From: Methanosarcinales archaeon
GTDB lineage: Archaea > Halobacteriota > Syntropharchaeia > Alkanophagales > Methanospirareceae
Assembly: GCA_030665925.1 (NCBI GenBank)
Contig: DAOUYX010000109.1
Location: 1 to 5,779, forward strand
Length of the DNA: 5,779 nt
Direction of reading: 5' to 3'
Each line of letters opens with the position of its first letter. Position 1 is the first letter of the stretch. The notes beneath the pieces were generated by a model. That model saw nothing but the letters and a program-made list of their open reading frames with translations, ran no database searches and was not told the DNA's origin. The position numbers and the translations under genes were made by a program. This document shows positions 1 through 4,048 of the stretch, piece by piece.

Positions 1-1
1 C

Positions 2-181
2 ATGCACGGCATCCAGCAAAATCAGTTAGTGTTCGCACAGAATATGGGCTCACACATAAAAGTCATCAAAGACCTTGGCAACGGTGTCAACGAATTAGCA
101 AGTTTGATAGACGAGCTCAAACAAGGGCACGGCCAACTAAGTAAAGGGCAGAGGACGCTGGAGGGTTTAGAAGAGAAATGA
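2..181 (+). CDS. Small coiled-coil-like protein, possibly the C-terminal end of a longer one
   Basis: This open frame begins with an ATG at the second base of the window and encodes 59 residues. The reading frame is open to the window edge, so the true start may lie further upstream and the gene may be 5' partial. The predicted protein is rich in Gln, Leu, Lys and Glu with heptad-like spacing in its second half (NELASLIDELKQ, then TLEGLEEK at the end), suggesting an amphipathic helix or short coiled coil. There is no signal peptide or membrane segment. Its stop codon overlaps the next gene's start in an ATGA arrangement, which supports its being a real gene in the same operon. I do not recognise a family and propose no function. 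Confidence 0.6.
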   Translation: MHGIQQNQLVFAQNMGSHIKVIKDLGNGVNELASLIDELKQGHGQLSKGQRTLEGLEEK

Positions 182-489
182 GCGAACAAACGAAAGAATT
201 TGTTGTGTTAAATTATTACCATGACGGGTGCCCTTTTGATTTTACTTTGGAATTACACAAGATAGAAGCATCTATCAAGAATCATAAGTTGAGCATAGAT
301 CATGCGGAAAAAAATAATCTTGAGGTAGATGCTATAAGCGCACTTCCAGACCTAATTTCCGATTTACGTTTCATCAAAGAGATGCTTAAAGGACGACTTA
401 ACATTCTGGTGATAGTCGAAAAAGACCATGATGGCCATATAGATTGCTCCGATATAAACATGTCCAGTGGAATAGGAGGTAACGATTAA
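178..489 (+). CDS. Hypothetical protein, 103 aa, mixed alpha/beta
   Basis: The start overlaps the upstream stop (ATGA), and a GGAGGG stretch at 160-165 can serve as a ribosome binding site. The product is soluble and acidic. An N-terminal strand-like segment (EFVVLNYYHDG) is followed by two likely helices around residues 24-45 and 53-71 (the second contains LPDLISDLRFIKEML), then a hydrophobic strand (LNILVIVEKDHDG) and a Gly/Ser/Asp-rich tail. The pattern resembles a small globular alpha/beta protein, but I see no catalytic motif. The single Cys residues at about 18 and 90 do not form a zinc motif. Its role is unknown; its position just before a DNA-binding protein suggests operon membership only. 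Confidence 0.75.
   Translation: MSEQTKEFVVLNYYHDGCPFDFTLELHKIEASIKNHKLSIDHAEKNNLEVDAISALPDLISDLRFIKEMLKGRLNILVIVEKDHDGHIDCSDINMSSGIGGND
474..480 (+). promoter_or_regulatory. Strong Shine-Dalgarno for the Myb/NUMOD3 gene
   Basis: AGGAGGT lies 12 bases before the ATG at 493 and inside the end of the upstream coding sequence. It is a near-perfect anti-16S match, although the spacing is on the long side. It supports the start at 493, a junction where the genes do not overlap (3 bases lie between stop and start). Confidence 0.7.
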
Positions 490-492
490 GCA

Positions 493-888
493 ATGTCTGA
501 AGCTTGGCAACGTTGGACGATTGCAGAACTCGCCATCCTGAAGAACCACTATCCCAACGCACCACGCGAAGACCTCATGCGTCTACTTCCAGGGAGAACA
601 TGGCGTGCCATCGTTCACCAAGCGGAAATACAAGAAGTGCATCGCCCTCGTTATGGATCCACAAGAAGCAAAGAATACCTTGCGGAATTGCACATAACGC
701 TCAGCACCGCAAGAGCGAATCGCACATCAGGCCATGCGCCGTTTGCGGGCAAGCACCATAGCGCAGAGACAAAGCTGGCTATCAGCGTGTCTAATTTGCG
801 AACTCGCGGATATGCGATTGCATACATTGCAAGACGGAATGGCATCACAGAAAAGGAAGTGAAGAAAATAATAGAAGAGAGGAAATGA
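493..888 (+). CDS. Modular DNA-binding protein: Myb/SANT-like domain, NUMOD3-like motif and C-terminal HTH
   Basis: The 131-residue product is built from DNA-binding modules. Residues about 8-50 (WTIAELAILKNHYPNAPRED through LLPGRTWRAI) match the Myb/SANT-like helix bundle often found with HNH and other mobile nucleases: W8, the I-L-K-x-x-Y-P pattern and the P-G-R-T-W-x-A-I third helix. Residues 80-101 (GHAPFAGKHHSAETKLAISV) match the NUMOD3 motif (G-K-x-H-S-x-E-T-x-x-x-I-S) known from homing endonucleases. Residues about 104-129 (GYAIAYIARRNGITEKEVKK) read as a helix-turn-helix. No GIY-YIG, HNH or LAGLIDADG catalytic motif is present, so it looks like a nuclease-less DNA binder. It may be a regulator, or the targeting half of a lost endonuclease. 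It ends in an ATGA overlap with the next gene. Confidence 0.85.
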   Translation: MSEAWQRWTIAELAILKNHYPNAPREDLMRLLPGRTWRAIVHQAEIQEVHRPRYGSTRSKEYLAELHITLSTARANRTSGHAPFAGKHHSAETKLAISVSNLRTRGYAIAYIARRNGITEKEVKKIIEERK

Positions 889-1415
889 CCGAAGAAGAAT
901 ATATTGACGTAATAATAGAGAATATATTTGCAACAGAACATCGTAGGGAATACAAAAGAGAATATTACATGCAACACAAAGATTACCATTTGCAAAAATA
1001 TCAGGATTGGTGCAAAGAAAACCCGGTGCAAGCAAAAGCGATCCAAGACCGCTGGCGTGCAAGCAATCCGCACTATCAACGTGACTATCAACGAAAACGC
1101 AAAGCCGCTACAGAATCACTGATATTTGAGTTTTTAGATAACGGTTTCGGCAGCGATATAGACGGCTACATCTCATACCTTCGGAACAGGGGTATTCCCA
1201 AACAGCATATCAAGTGGTTCCAGGTGGACGTGCGAAAACACTTAGAGAAATCAGAAGAGGAAGTGAAGCGAATAATAGAAACCAACCGAGGCGGAAACCA
1301 AACTTCAAGGCCGGAAGAAGTCATAAGGTCACGAGGGCGCGGTAAGAATCCGGCATATCCGCGACAAGGCCAAGAGGTATGGACGCATACTCGGGTTAGT
1401 AAGGAGAAAGAATGA
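885..1415 (+). CDS. Tyr/Lys-rich repeat protein of unknown function, 176 aa
   Basis: The gene starts in an ATGA overlap with the upstream gene, behind a GAGAGG stretch. Residues about 19-73 are rich in Tyr, Arg, Lys and Gln with repeated aromatic-basic units (REYKREYYMQHKDY, YQRDYQRKRK). This recalls the charged repeats in front of small HNH proteins, including the one encoded at 3199-3765, but no HNH core follows. Residues about 75-134 look helical and globular (FEFLDNGFGSDIDGYISYLR, then a W/F-containing helix) and end in SEEEVKRIIE, nearly the same tail as the upstream protein. The last 40 or so residues are basic, Gly/Pro-rich and probably disordered. Nucleic-acid binding is plausible from composition; no enzymatic function can be assigned. 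Confidence 0.75.
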   Translation: MTEEEYIDVIIENIFATEHRREYKREYYMQHKDYHLQKYQDWCKENPVQAKAIQDRWRASNPHYQRDYQRKRKAATESLIFEFLDNGFGSDIDGYISYLRNRGIPKQHIKWFQVDVRKHLEKSEEEVKRIIETNRGGNQTSRPEEVIRSRGRGKNPAYPRQGQEVWTHTRVSKEKE

Positions 1416-1696
1416 ACATATACGAAGAAGAAGGACAAAAGATAGGAAAACTTGTAGATAAGAAAAACCATGCTTATGGCAATTCGTTTAGCCTAAGTGG
1501 CAACATCCTCAAAGCTTTATATCCAAAAGGTGTAAAGCCAGAGCAATATGATGACTTGTTGGCTCTTATTCGAGTTATTGACAAAATCTTCAGAATTGCA
1601 ACCGATCGAGATGCTCTGGGCGAGACTCCATGGGTAGACATTGCAGGGTATGCAATTCTCCGAGCAAGGCAATTAAATGAGGAACCTAAAGAATGA
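1412..1696 (+). CDS. DUF1599 / nucleotide modification associated domain 1 (Nmad1)-like protein
   Basis: The 94-residue product carries the hallmarks of small phage proteins annotated as DUF1599/Nmad1: K17-K-N-x-x-Y-G-N-S-F26 near the start, a central L-x-x-R54-V-I-D-K58-x-x-R61-I helix, and G-E-T-P-W-V-D76-I-A-G-Y80 near the end. The family was named from association with DNA base-modification genes in phages and comparative genomics; its biochemical activity is not, to my knowledge, established. Size and motif order suit a complete single-domain member. A strong GGAG site (1403-1406) precedes the ATG, which overlaps the upstream stop. It hints that the element deals with nucleotide metabolism or modified bases, but no partner modification enzyme is visible here. 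Confidence 0.7.
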   Translation: MNIYEEEGQKIGKLVDKKNHAYGNSFSLSGNILKALYPKGVKPEQYDDLLALIRVIDKIFRIATDRDALGETPWVDIAGYAILRARQLNEEPKE

Positions 1697-1884
1697 TGCC
1701 CGCAGACATCACCGCCGGCGTAAAATCCGGCAGGCTAAAAGAGATAACGTTAACGCAAGCAGAACGATATAGTCGTAACGAGCAATTCCTACAGCGCATG
1801 AGGGATGGCAGGCGGAACATCAAAGCGTATTGGGATGCGGAAGAGCGGATGGTTAGGTTTGGGACGGGTGATCCGCATGATTGA
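1693..1884 (+). CDS. Hypothetical basic protein, 63 aa
   Basis: The gene starts with ATGATG overlapping the upstream stop; the second ATG at 1696 is an equally possible start. The product is basic and polar, with a likely helix at residues about 20-40 (LTQAERYSRNEQFLQRMRDG) and an aromatic stretch (IKAYWDAEERMVRF). I do not recognise the family. It overlaps the next gene by 8 bases, which supports translational coupling and operon membership. Confidence 0.65.
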   Translation: MMPADITAGVKSGRLKEITLTQAERYSRNEQFLQRMRDGRRNIKAYWDAEERMVRFGTGDPHD

Positions 1885-2068
1885 CCTCGTTGACATCAAA
1901 GGTAAGAAGTTCATATTCATCGATGAAAACGCATTTGGCATGTCACCTGATTTTTTCGATGCGCAACGCGAATTCCAAGACAATGACGTGCACCCAGGAT
2001 TTTCAACTCGACTGGATTACTCCACATTCAAAAAACCTGAAAAGTTAGGAGAGCGAATGGCATATTGA
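1877..2068 (+). CDS. Hypothetical protein, 63 aa
   Basis: I place the start at the ATG at 1877 because GGGTGA (1866-1871) lies 5 bases upstream and the gene then overlaps its neighbour by only 8 bases. The frame is open further upstream to 1805, but that would overlap the previous gene by 80 bases. The product starts with a beta-hairpin-like segment (LVDIKGKKFIFIDENAFG), followed by an acidic, aromatic region (PDFFDAQREFQDND) and a short basic tail. No family is recognised. Its stop overlaps a TTG start for the next gene. Confidence 0.65.
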   Translation: MIDLVDIKGKKFIFIDENAFGMSPDFFDAQREFQDNDVHPGFSTRLDYSTFKKPEKLGERMAY

Positions 2069-2355
2069 AGTCATTCACCGAGCGTGTAAAACGTGACCAG
2101 AACGCACAGGGACAATATGTATTCCGTGTATGGAAACCGCAAAATAGTGAATTAAAACATGAACCGATAGACCTTATCTGTATGAAACACGGCGTTACAA
2201 CTTTCATTCGCGCACGTAATGGGTACGGTAAGCTCCATCATGTGACTATGTTGCGCCTGCAAATGCTCGGTAAACGGTGCAACGCACGGGTCTTGAAAGC
2301 TTCGATAAATGGTAATAACGAAATAGTCTACGAAATAGTCTACGAACATCGTTGA
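2065..2355 (+). CDS. Hypothetical basic protein, 96 aa, with a repeat-derived C-terminus
   Basis: A TTG start in a TTGA overlap is chosen because the first in-frame ATG comes only at residue 40. GGAGAG at 2048-2053 is a possible ribosome binding site. The product is basic with a strand-rich look (QYVFRVWKPQNSE, then IDLICMKHGVTTFIRARNGY) and no recognised domain; the two or three Cys residues do not make a clear zinc finger. The C-terminus, NEIVYEIVYEHR, is encoded by a 12-bp tandem repeat. The stop codon lies within the first GATGATG box of the non-coding array, so the array boundary and the gene end coincide. Confidence 0.65.
   Translation: MKSFTERVKRDQNAQGQYVFRVWKPQNSELKHEPIDLICMKHGVTTFIRARNGYGKLHHVTMLRLQMLGKRCNARVLKASINGNNEIVYEIVYEHR
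2318..2346 (+). repeat. 12-bp tandem repeat inside a gene end, about 2.4 copies
   Basis: ACGAAATAGTCT occurs at 2318-2329 and 2330-2341, followed by ACGAA at 2342-2346. The copies are identical and 12 bp long, so they keep the frame and encode EIVY twice. They abut the 25-bp tandem repeat that starts the non-coding array. Confidence 0.9.
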
Positions 2356-2395
2356 TGATGGATAGTATAAACATCGTTGATGATGGATTGTAACA
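2346..2395 (+). repeat. 25-bp tandem repeat with GATGATG boxes (first box pair)
   Basis: Two head-to-tail copies, 2346-2370 and 2371-2395, each begin with ACATCGTTGATGATGGAT and differ only near their 3' ends (AGTATAA versus TGTAACA). The GATGATG cores at 2354 and 2379 are the first members of a family of boxes repeated along the region. Confidence 0.9.
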
Positions 2396-2413
2396 CACAA
2401 GCGCTCCAGCCTC

Positions 2414-2468
2414 CAAACATCACGAAAGTCAGCAAGCTGACCAAGCCTTTCAGGTTCCGTCATGTTTG
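2414..2468 (+). repeat. Hairpin element 1 (three-way junction)
   Basis: The outer stem CAAACAT (2414-2420) pairs with ATGTTTG (2462-2468). After a C/C mismatch, ACG (2422-2424) pairs with CGT (2458-2460). Inside sit two mini-hairpins: GTCAG-CAAG-CTGAC (2428-2441) and AGCCT-TTC-AGGTT (2444-2456, with one G-T pair). The upstream box is GCGCTCC and the downstream box AAGTCC. It could act as DNA or RNA structure. Confidence 0.75.
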
Positions 2469-2502
2469 AAGTCCTCCGCTCAGTAATCACATGCGCTACC
2501 TC

Positions 2503-2555
2503 CGAATACCTCAAAGTTTTGCAAGCAAAACCACGCCTTCGGTTTGAAGTATTCG
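2503..2555 (+). repeat. Hairpin element 2 (three-way junction)
   Basis: CGAATAC (2503-2509) pairs with GTATTCG (2549-2555). After one mismatch, TCAAA (2511-2515) pairs with TTTGA (2543-2547). Inside are GTTTTG-CAAG-CAAAAC (2516-2531) and a weak CC-TTC-GG mini-hairpin (2536-2542). The upstream box is GCGCTAC and the downstream box AAGTCC, shared with element 1. The CAAG loop is also shared with element 1. Confidence 0.75.
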
Positions 2556-2625
2556 AAGTCCGCTTTCAGGATGATGAATGGTGTTAATGCAATTCAGGAT
2601 GAGATAGTATTACAATAGCGTTCCA

Positions 2626-2691
2626 AGTTTGAAACACACTACAAGTTTACTTCGTAAACCAAGCCCTTCGGGTTTTAGAGTGCATCAAACT
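2626..2691 (+). repeat. Hairpin element 3 (three-way junction)
   Basis: AGTTTGA (2626-2632) pairs with TCAAACT (2685-2691). An inner helix follows: CAC (2635-2637) with GTG (2680-2682), and CT (2639-2640) with AG (2677-2678). Two mini-hairpins lie inside: GTTTAC-TTC-GTAAAC (2645-2659) and GCCC-TTC-GGGT (2663-2673). The upstream box is GCGTTCC and the downstream box TCCACTT. This is the clearest three-way junction of the four. Confidence 0.8.
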
Positions 2692-2718
2692 TTCCACTTC
2701 AAAACCACACGCGCTCCA

Positions 2719-2771
2719 AGTTTAAAACACCTTAAATGCCTGCTTCGCAGTCCTTTAAAGTGCCTTAAACT
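2719..2771 (+). repeat. Hairpin element 4
   Basis: AGTTTAA (2719-2725) pairs with TTAAACT (2765-2771). An inner helix follows: CAC (2728-2730) with GTG (2760-2762), and TTAAA (2732-2736) with TTTAA (2754-2758). One terminal hairpin, CTGC-TTC-GCAG, spans 2740-2750. It aligns with element 3 in the outer stem, the AA/CC internal loop and the CAC/GTG step, but has one terminal hairpin instead of two. The upstream box is GCGCTCC and the downstream box TCCACTT. Confidence 0.8.
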
Positions 2772-2872
2772 CTCCACTTAATATTCATGATGATGGATTG
2801 TATAAAGAAACTCAGGATGAAAGTGCCAGCAGCCTCCACGGTTATTCGATTTTCGTCATGCGCTATTAGTTC

Positions 2873-2936
2873 GGGAAAAAAGGGGTTTGGCACCCCCGAC
2901 CCCTTAAAAGGGGAGACCTGAAACCCCTTTTTCCCC
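2873..2936 (+). terminator. Nested G-tract/C-tract hairpin, possible bidirectional terminator
   Basis: AAAAAGGGGTTT (2877-2888) pairs perfectly with AAACCCCTTTTT (2921-2932), with GGG (2873-2875) and CCC (2933-2935) extending the arm past a one-base bulge. Inside, CCCCTT (2900-2905) can pair with AAGGGG (2908-2913) if the loop opens. An A-tract before and a T-tract after the GGGGTTT stem give the look of a terminator readable from both sides. Alternative pairings of the same tracts exist (2882-2885 with 2893-2896; 2910-2913 with 2924-2927), so a switch or an origin structure is also possible. The hairpin is certain; the function is inference. Confidence 0.55.
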
Positions 2937-2964
2937 TTTGGTGCTTGCTATGCGTTAAGGTCGC

Positions 2965-2979
2965 TTAGCCTTCAGCTAA
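2965..2979 (+). repeat. Small stem-loop
   Basis: TTAGC (2965-2969) pairs with GCTAA (2975-2979) around the loop CTTCA. A competing pairing of AAGG (2957-2960) with CCTT (2969-2972) is possible. It lies between the nested hairpin and the HNH-like gene. No function is assigned. Confidence 0.45.
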
Positions 2980-3012
2980 CCACGTTAAACTTTTTCTCTT
3001 GAAAAACTTTAA

Positions 3013-3024
3013 TCGCGGTCGCGA
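3013..3024. promoter_or_regulatory. CG-rich dyad, possible operator
   Basis: TCGCG (3013-3017) and CGCGA (3020-3024) form an inverted repeat around GT, about 40 bp before the first ATG downstream of the array. CG-rich dyads stand out in this A-rich stretch, and the position would suit an operator for the downstream genes. No promoter boxes can be named with confidence. Confidence 0.3.
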
Positions 3025-3062
3025 CAATGGGCGCACACATAAAAAATTGATTTAGGATTAAT

Positions 3063-3194
3063 ATGAGAAGAAGGGGAAGGCGAGGGAAAGGGCAAAGGAA
3101 AGAAATGAAAAAGCACATGTGGAATCTTTGGAGCTTAAGCGGGGGAAAAATTGGGAAGCAGCCTCCTGAAAACGAGATGGAAAAATGGAAATGA
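3063..3194 (+). CDS. Possible small basic protein, 43 aa
   Basis: The ATG follows AGGA (3054-3057) at a 5-base spacing, and the frame ends 4 bases before the ATG chosen for the HNH-like gene, an arrangement fitting a leader gene. The product is extremely basic at its start (MRRRGRRGKGQRKEMKKH), followed by WNLWSLSGGK and a short charged tail. The stretch is purine-rich, which makes chance open frames full of Arg, Lys, Glu and Gly likely, so this may be no gene at all. No family is recognised. Confidence 0.35.
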   Translation: MRRRGRRGKGQRKEMKKHMWNLWSLSGGKIGKQPPENEMEKWK

Positions 3195-3198
3195 AAAA

Positions 3199-3765
3199 AT
3201 GAAAAAAGAAGAAAGAGTAGCGTATGATGCAAAATATTACCAAAAAAACAAAGAGAGGATAGCGAAGCGAGATGTAAAAAACAAAAAGAAGATAGCAAAG
3301 CGAAAAGCTAAATATTACAAAGAAAAATATCCAGAAAATAGAGAGACGATAACGAAGCGTAGAAGGGAACTTTATATAGAAAACAAGACGAATATTTTGG
3401 AACAACGTGCTAAATATTACAGAGAAAACAGAGAAGCCATTCTGAAGCAAAATGCCAAATACCTTCAAGAAAATAAAGAGAAGATTAAAGCGCAAAGAGT
3501 CAAATATCGGAAAAGCCCCTCATGTAAAATGCTACGTGCGAAATATCAATTAAAACGAAAACGCCGTCTTGGTTTTATCCCTCTAAACGAATATTTTGAA
3601 GGGAGCAACGGGCATCACATAAACTCAAACATCGTGATTTACATTCCCGCTGAAATGCACCAAAGCGTTTGTCACCGTCTCACTTCAGGTCAAGGTATGC
3701 AGAAAATTAACGCTTTATCATTTAGTTTTTTAGCGGAGCAAAGGTTAACGGAGAAGGCTAAATAA
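3199..3765 (+). CDS. HNH-like endonuclease with N-terminal Lys/Tyr/Glu helical repeats
   Basis: The ATG at 3199 gives 188 residues; a TTG at 3151 (after GGGGGA) in the same frame would add 16 non-repetitive residues. Residues about 8-115 are degenerate repeats of roughly 15-18 residues with the core A-K-Y-Y-x-E-N-K/R-E-x-I, predicted as long basic helices or coiled coil. Residues about 123-179 form a compact C-terminal domain: GFIPLNEYFEGSNGHHI, then VIYIPAEMH, then QSVCH and GQGMQKINALSFSFL. The paired H139-H140 and the later H154 and H159 suit a ββα-metal (HNH-like) core, and the VIYIP-x-x-x-H pattern is one I associate with small HNH proteins of mobile elements and metagenomes. Cys pairs for structural zinc are absent. 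Cleavage activity is inferred. It lies directly downstream of the structured array and may be homing-type or element-specific. Confidence 0.7.
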   Translation: MKKEERVAYDAKYYQKNKERIAKRDVKNKKKIAKRKAKYYKEKYPENRETITKRRRELYIENKTNILEQRAKYYRENREAILKQNAKYLQENKEKIKAQRVKYRKSPSCKMLRAKYQLKRKRRLGFIPLNEYFEGSNGHHINSNIVIYIPAEMHQSVCHRLTSGQGMQKINALSFSFLAEQRLTEKAK

Positions 3766-3777
3766 ATAGAATGGAAA

Positions 3778-3801
3778 GAGAAGGGGTTGCGGCCTCTTCT
3801 C
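3778..3801 (+). repeat. Stem-loop before the second operon
   Basis: GAGAAG (3778-3783) pairs with CTTCTC (3796-3801), and GG/CC steps can extend the stem inward. It lies between the end of the HNH-like gene and the SD of the gene at 3825. There is no following T-run, so it is not a clear terminator; it may be a 5'-UTR hairpin of the next message. Confidence 0.4.
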
Positions 3802-3824
3802 CCATATCGACTGAGGAAAACAAA

Positions 3825-4046
3825 ATGGAGTCGACAATAGAAGGTAGGAATCAGAAGTATATAAAGGCAGCAGGGATTGACGAACCTGCAACGCCACGAG
3901 AAAATATGACTGACGTCATGACGCAGATTGATGGCGGCATTGTGGACTATGTCCGGCAGCGGATGGGCTTCGAGCGGGTAACTCGCGAAGTGTATCGCCA
4001 AGCGGTAGCATTCGAGAATGAAATGAGCAGGATGCAGGGGTGGTAA
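3825..4046 (+). CDS. Hypothetical protein, 73 aa, likely paralogue of the next gene
   Basis: The start at 3825 is preferred because GAGGA (3813-3817) sits 7 bases upstream. An in-frame ATG at 3771 would add 18 residues but lacks a nearby ribosome binding site and runs through a hairpin. The product has a polar N-terminus and a helical C-terminal half (DVMTQIDGGIVDYVRQ, then REVYRQAVAFENEM). Its IDG, V-x-R-Q and F-E-x-E positions recur in the protein encoded immediately downstream. No known family is recognised. It opens the second operon. Confidence 0.65.
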   Translation: MESTIEGRNQKYIKAAGIDEPATPRENMTDVMTQIDGGIVDYVRQRMGFERVTREVYRQAVAFENEMSRMQGW

Positions 4047-4048
4047 GA

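Larger units (their letters stand above)
2354..2865 (+). repeat. Super-repeat, about 218 bp period, two full copies and a degenerate third
   Basis: GATGA boxes begin at 2354, 2379, 2570, 2598, 2789 and 2816. They form three pairs 25 to 28 bp apart, and the pairs recur every 216-219 bp. Between pairs lie two hairpin elements, each introduced by a GCGCTCC-like box at 2401, 2493, 2618 and 2711; first and third are 217 apart, second and fourth 218. Copy 1 is roughly 2354-2569 and copy 2 is 2570-2788. Copy 3, from 2789, keeps the box pair, an AGCCTCCA match (2831-2838, compare 2408-2415) and an ATGCGCTA match (2858-2865, compare 2491-2498), but has lost the hairpin between them. Sequence identity is low outside the boxes; order and spacing are conserved. 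Confidence 0.75.
2356..3062. other. Non-coding region with structured repeat array
   Basis: About 700 bp contain no convincing gene on either strand. Short open frames on the minus strand here lack ribosome binding sites and cross the inverted repeats. From left to right the region holds: a pair of GATGATG boxes, two hairpin elements, a second pair of boxes, two more hairpins, a third box pair, a degenerate third unit (to about 2865), a nested G-tract/C-tract hairpin (2873-2936), a small stem-loop (2965-2979) and a short CG dyad (3013-3024). I see no tRNA and no clear promoter. Possible roles are a replication origin, a recombination or packaging site, or structured RNA. Confidence 0.8.

Noticed and set aside
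651..1091. Minus-strand open frames opposite the Myb/NUMOD3 and Tyr-rich genes
   Set aside because: The + strand genes here have recognisable domains or operon coupling; the antisense products are low-complexity hydrophobic sequence.
1805..1876. Upstream start for the gene at 1877
   Set aside because: It would overlap the preceding gene by 80 bases; the ATG at 1877 has a well-placed GGGTGA and the short overlap usual for this operon.
2414..2468. Hammerhead ribozyme (three-way junction with an ACGAAAGTC segment)
   Set aside because: The essential CTGATGA core is missing and the junction strands do not have the required arrangement.
2152..2514. Minus-strand open frame of 120 codons
   Set aside because: It runs antisense to the end of a + strand gene and through the tandem and inverted repeats, with no convincing ribosome binding site.
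2401..2780. Integron attC sites
   Set aside because: The hairpins lack the GTTRRRY/RYYYAAC core boxes, no gene cassettes lie between them, and there is no integron integrase.
2346..2865. CRISPR array
   Set aside because: Repeats are not near-identical, spacing alternates between about 27 and 191 bp, the interspersed segments are themselves palindromic, and no cas gene is present.
3058..3495. Minus-strand hydrophobic open frames (including 2972-3298), Phe/Leu/Ser-rich
   Set aside because: They are the pyrimidine-rich complement of the purine-rich HNH-like gene, so the apparent membrane protein is a composition artefact.
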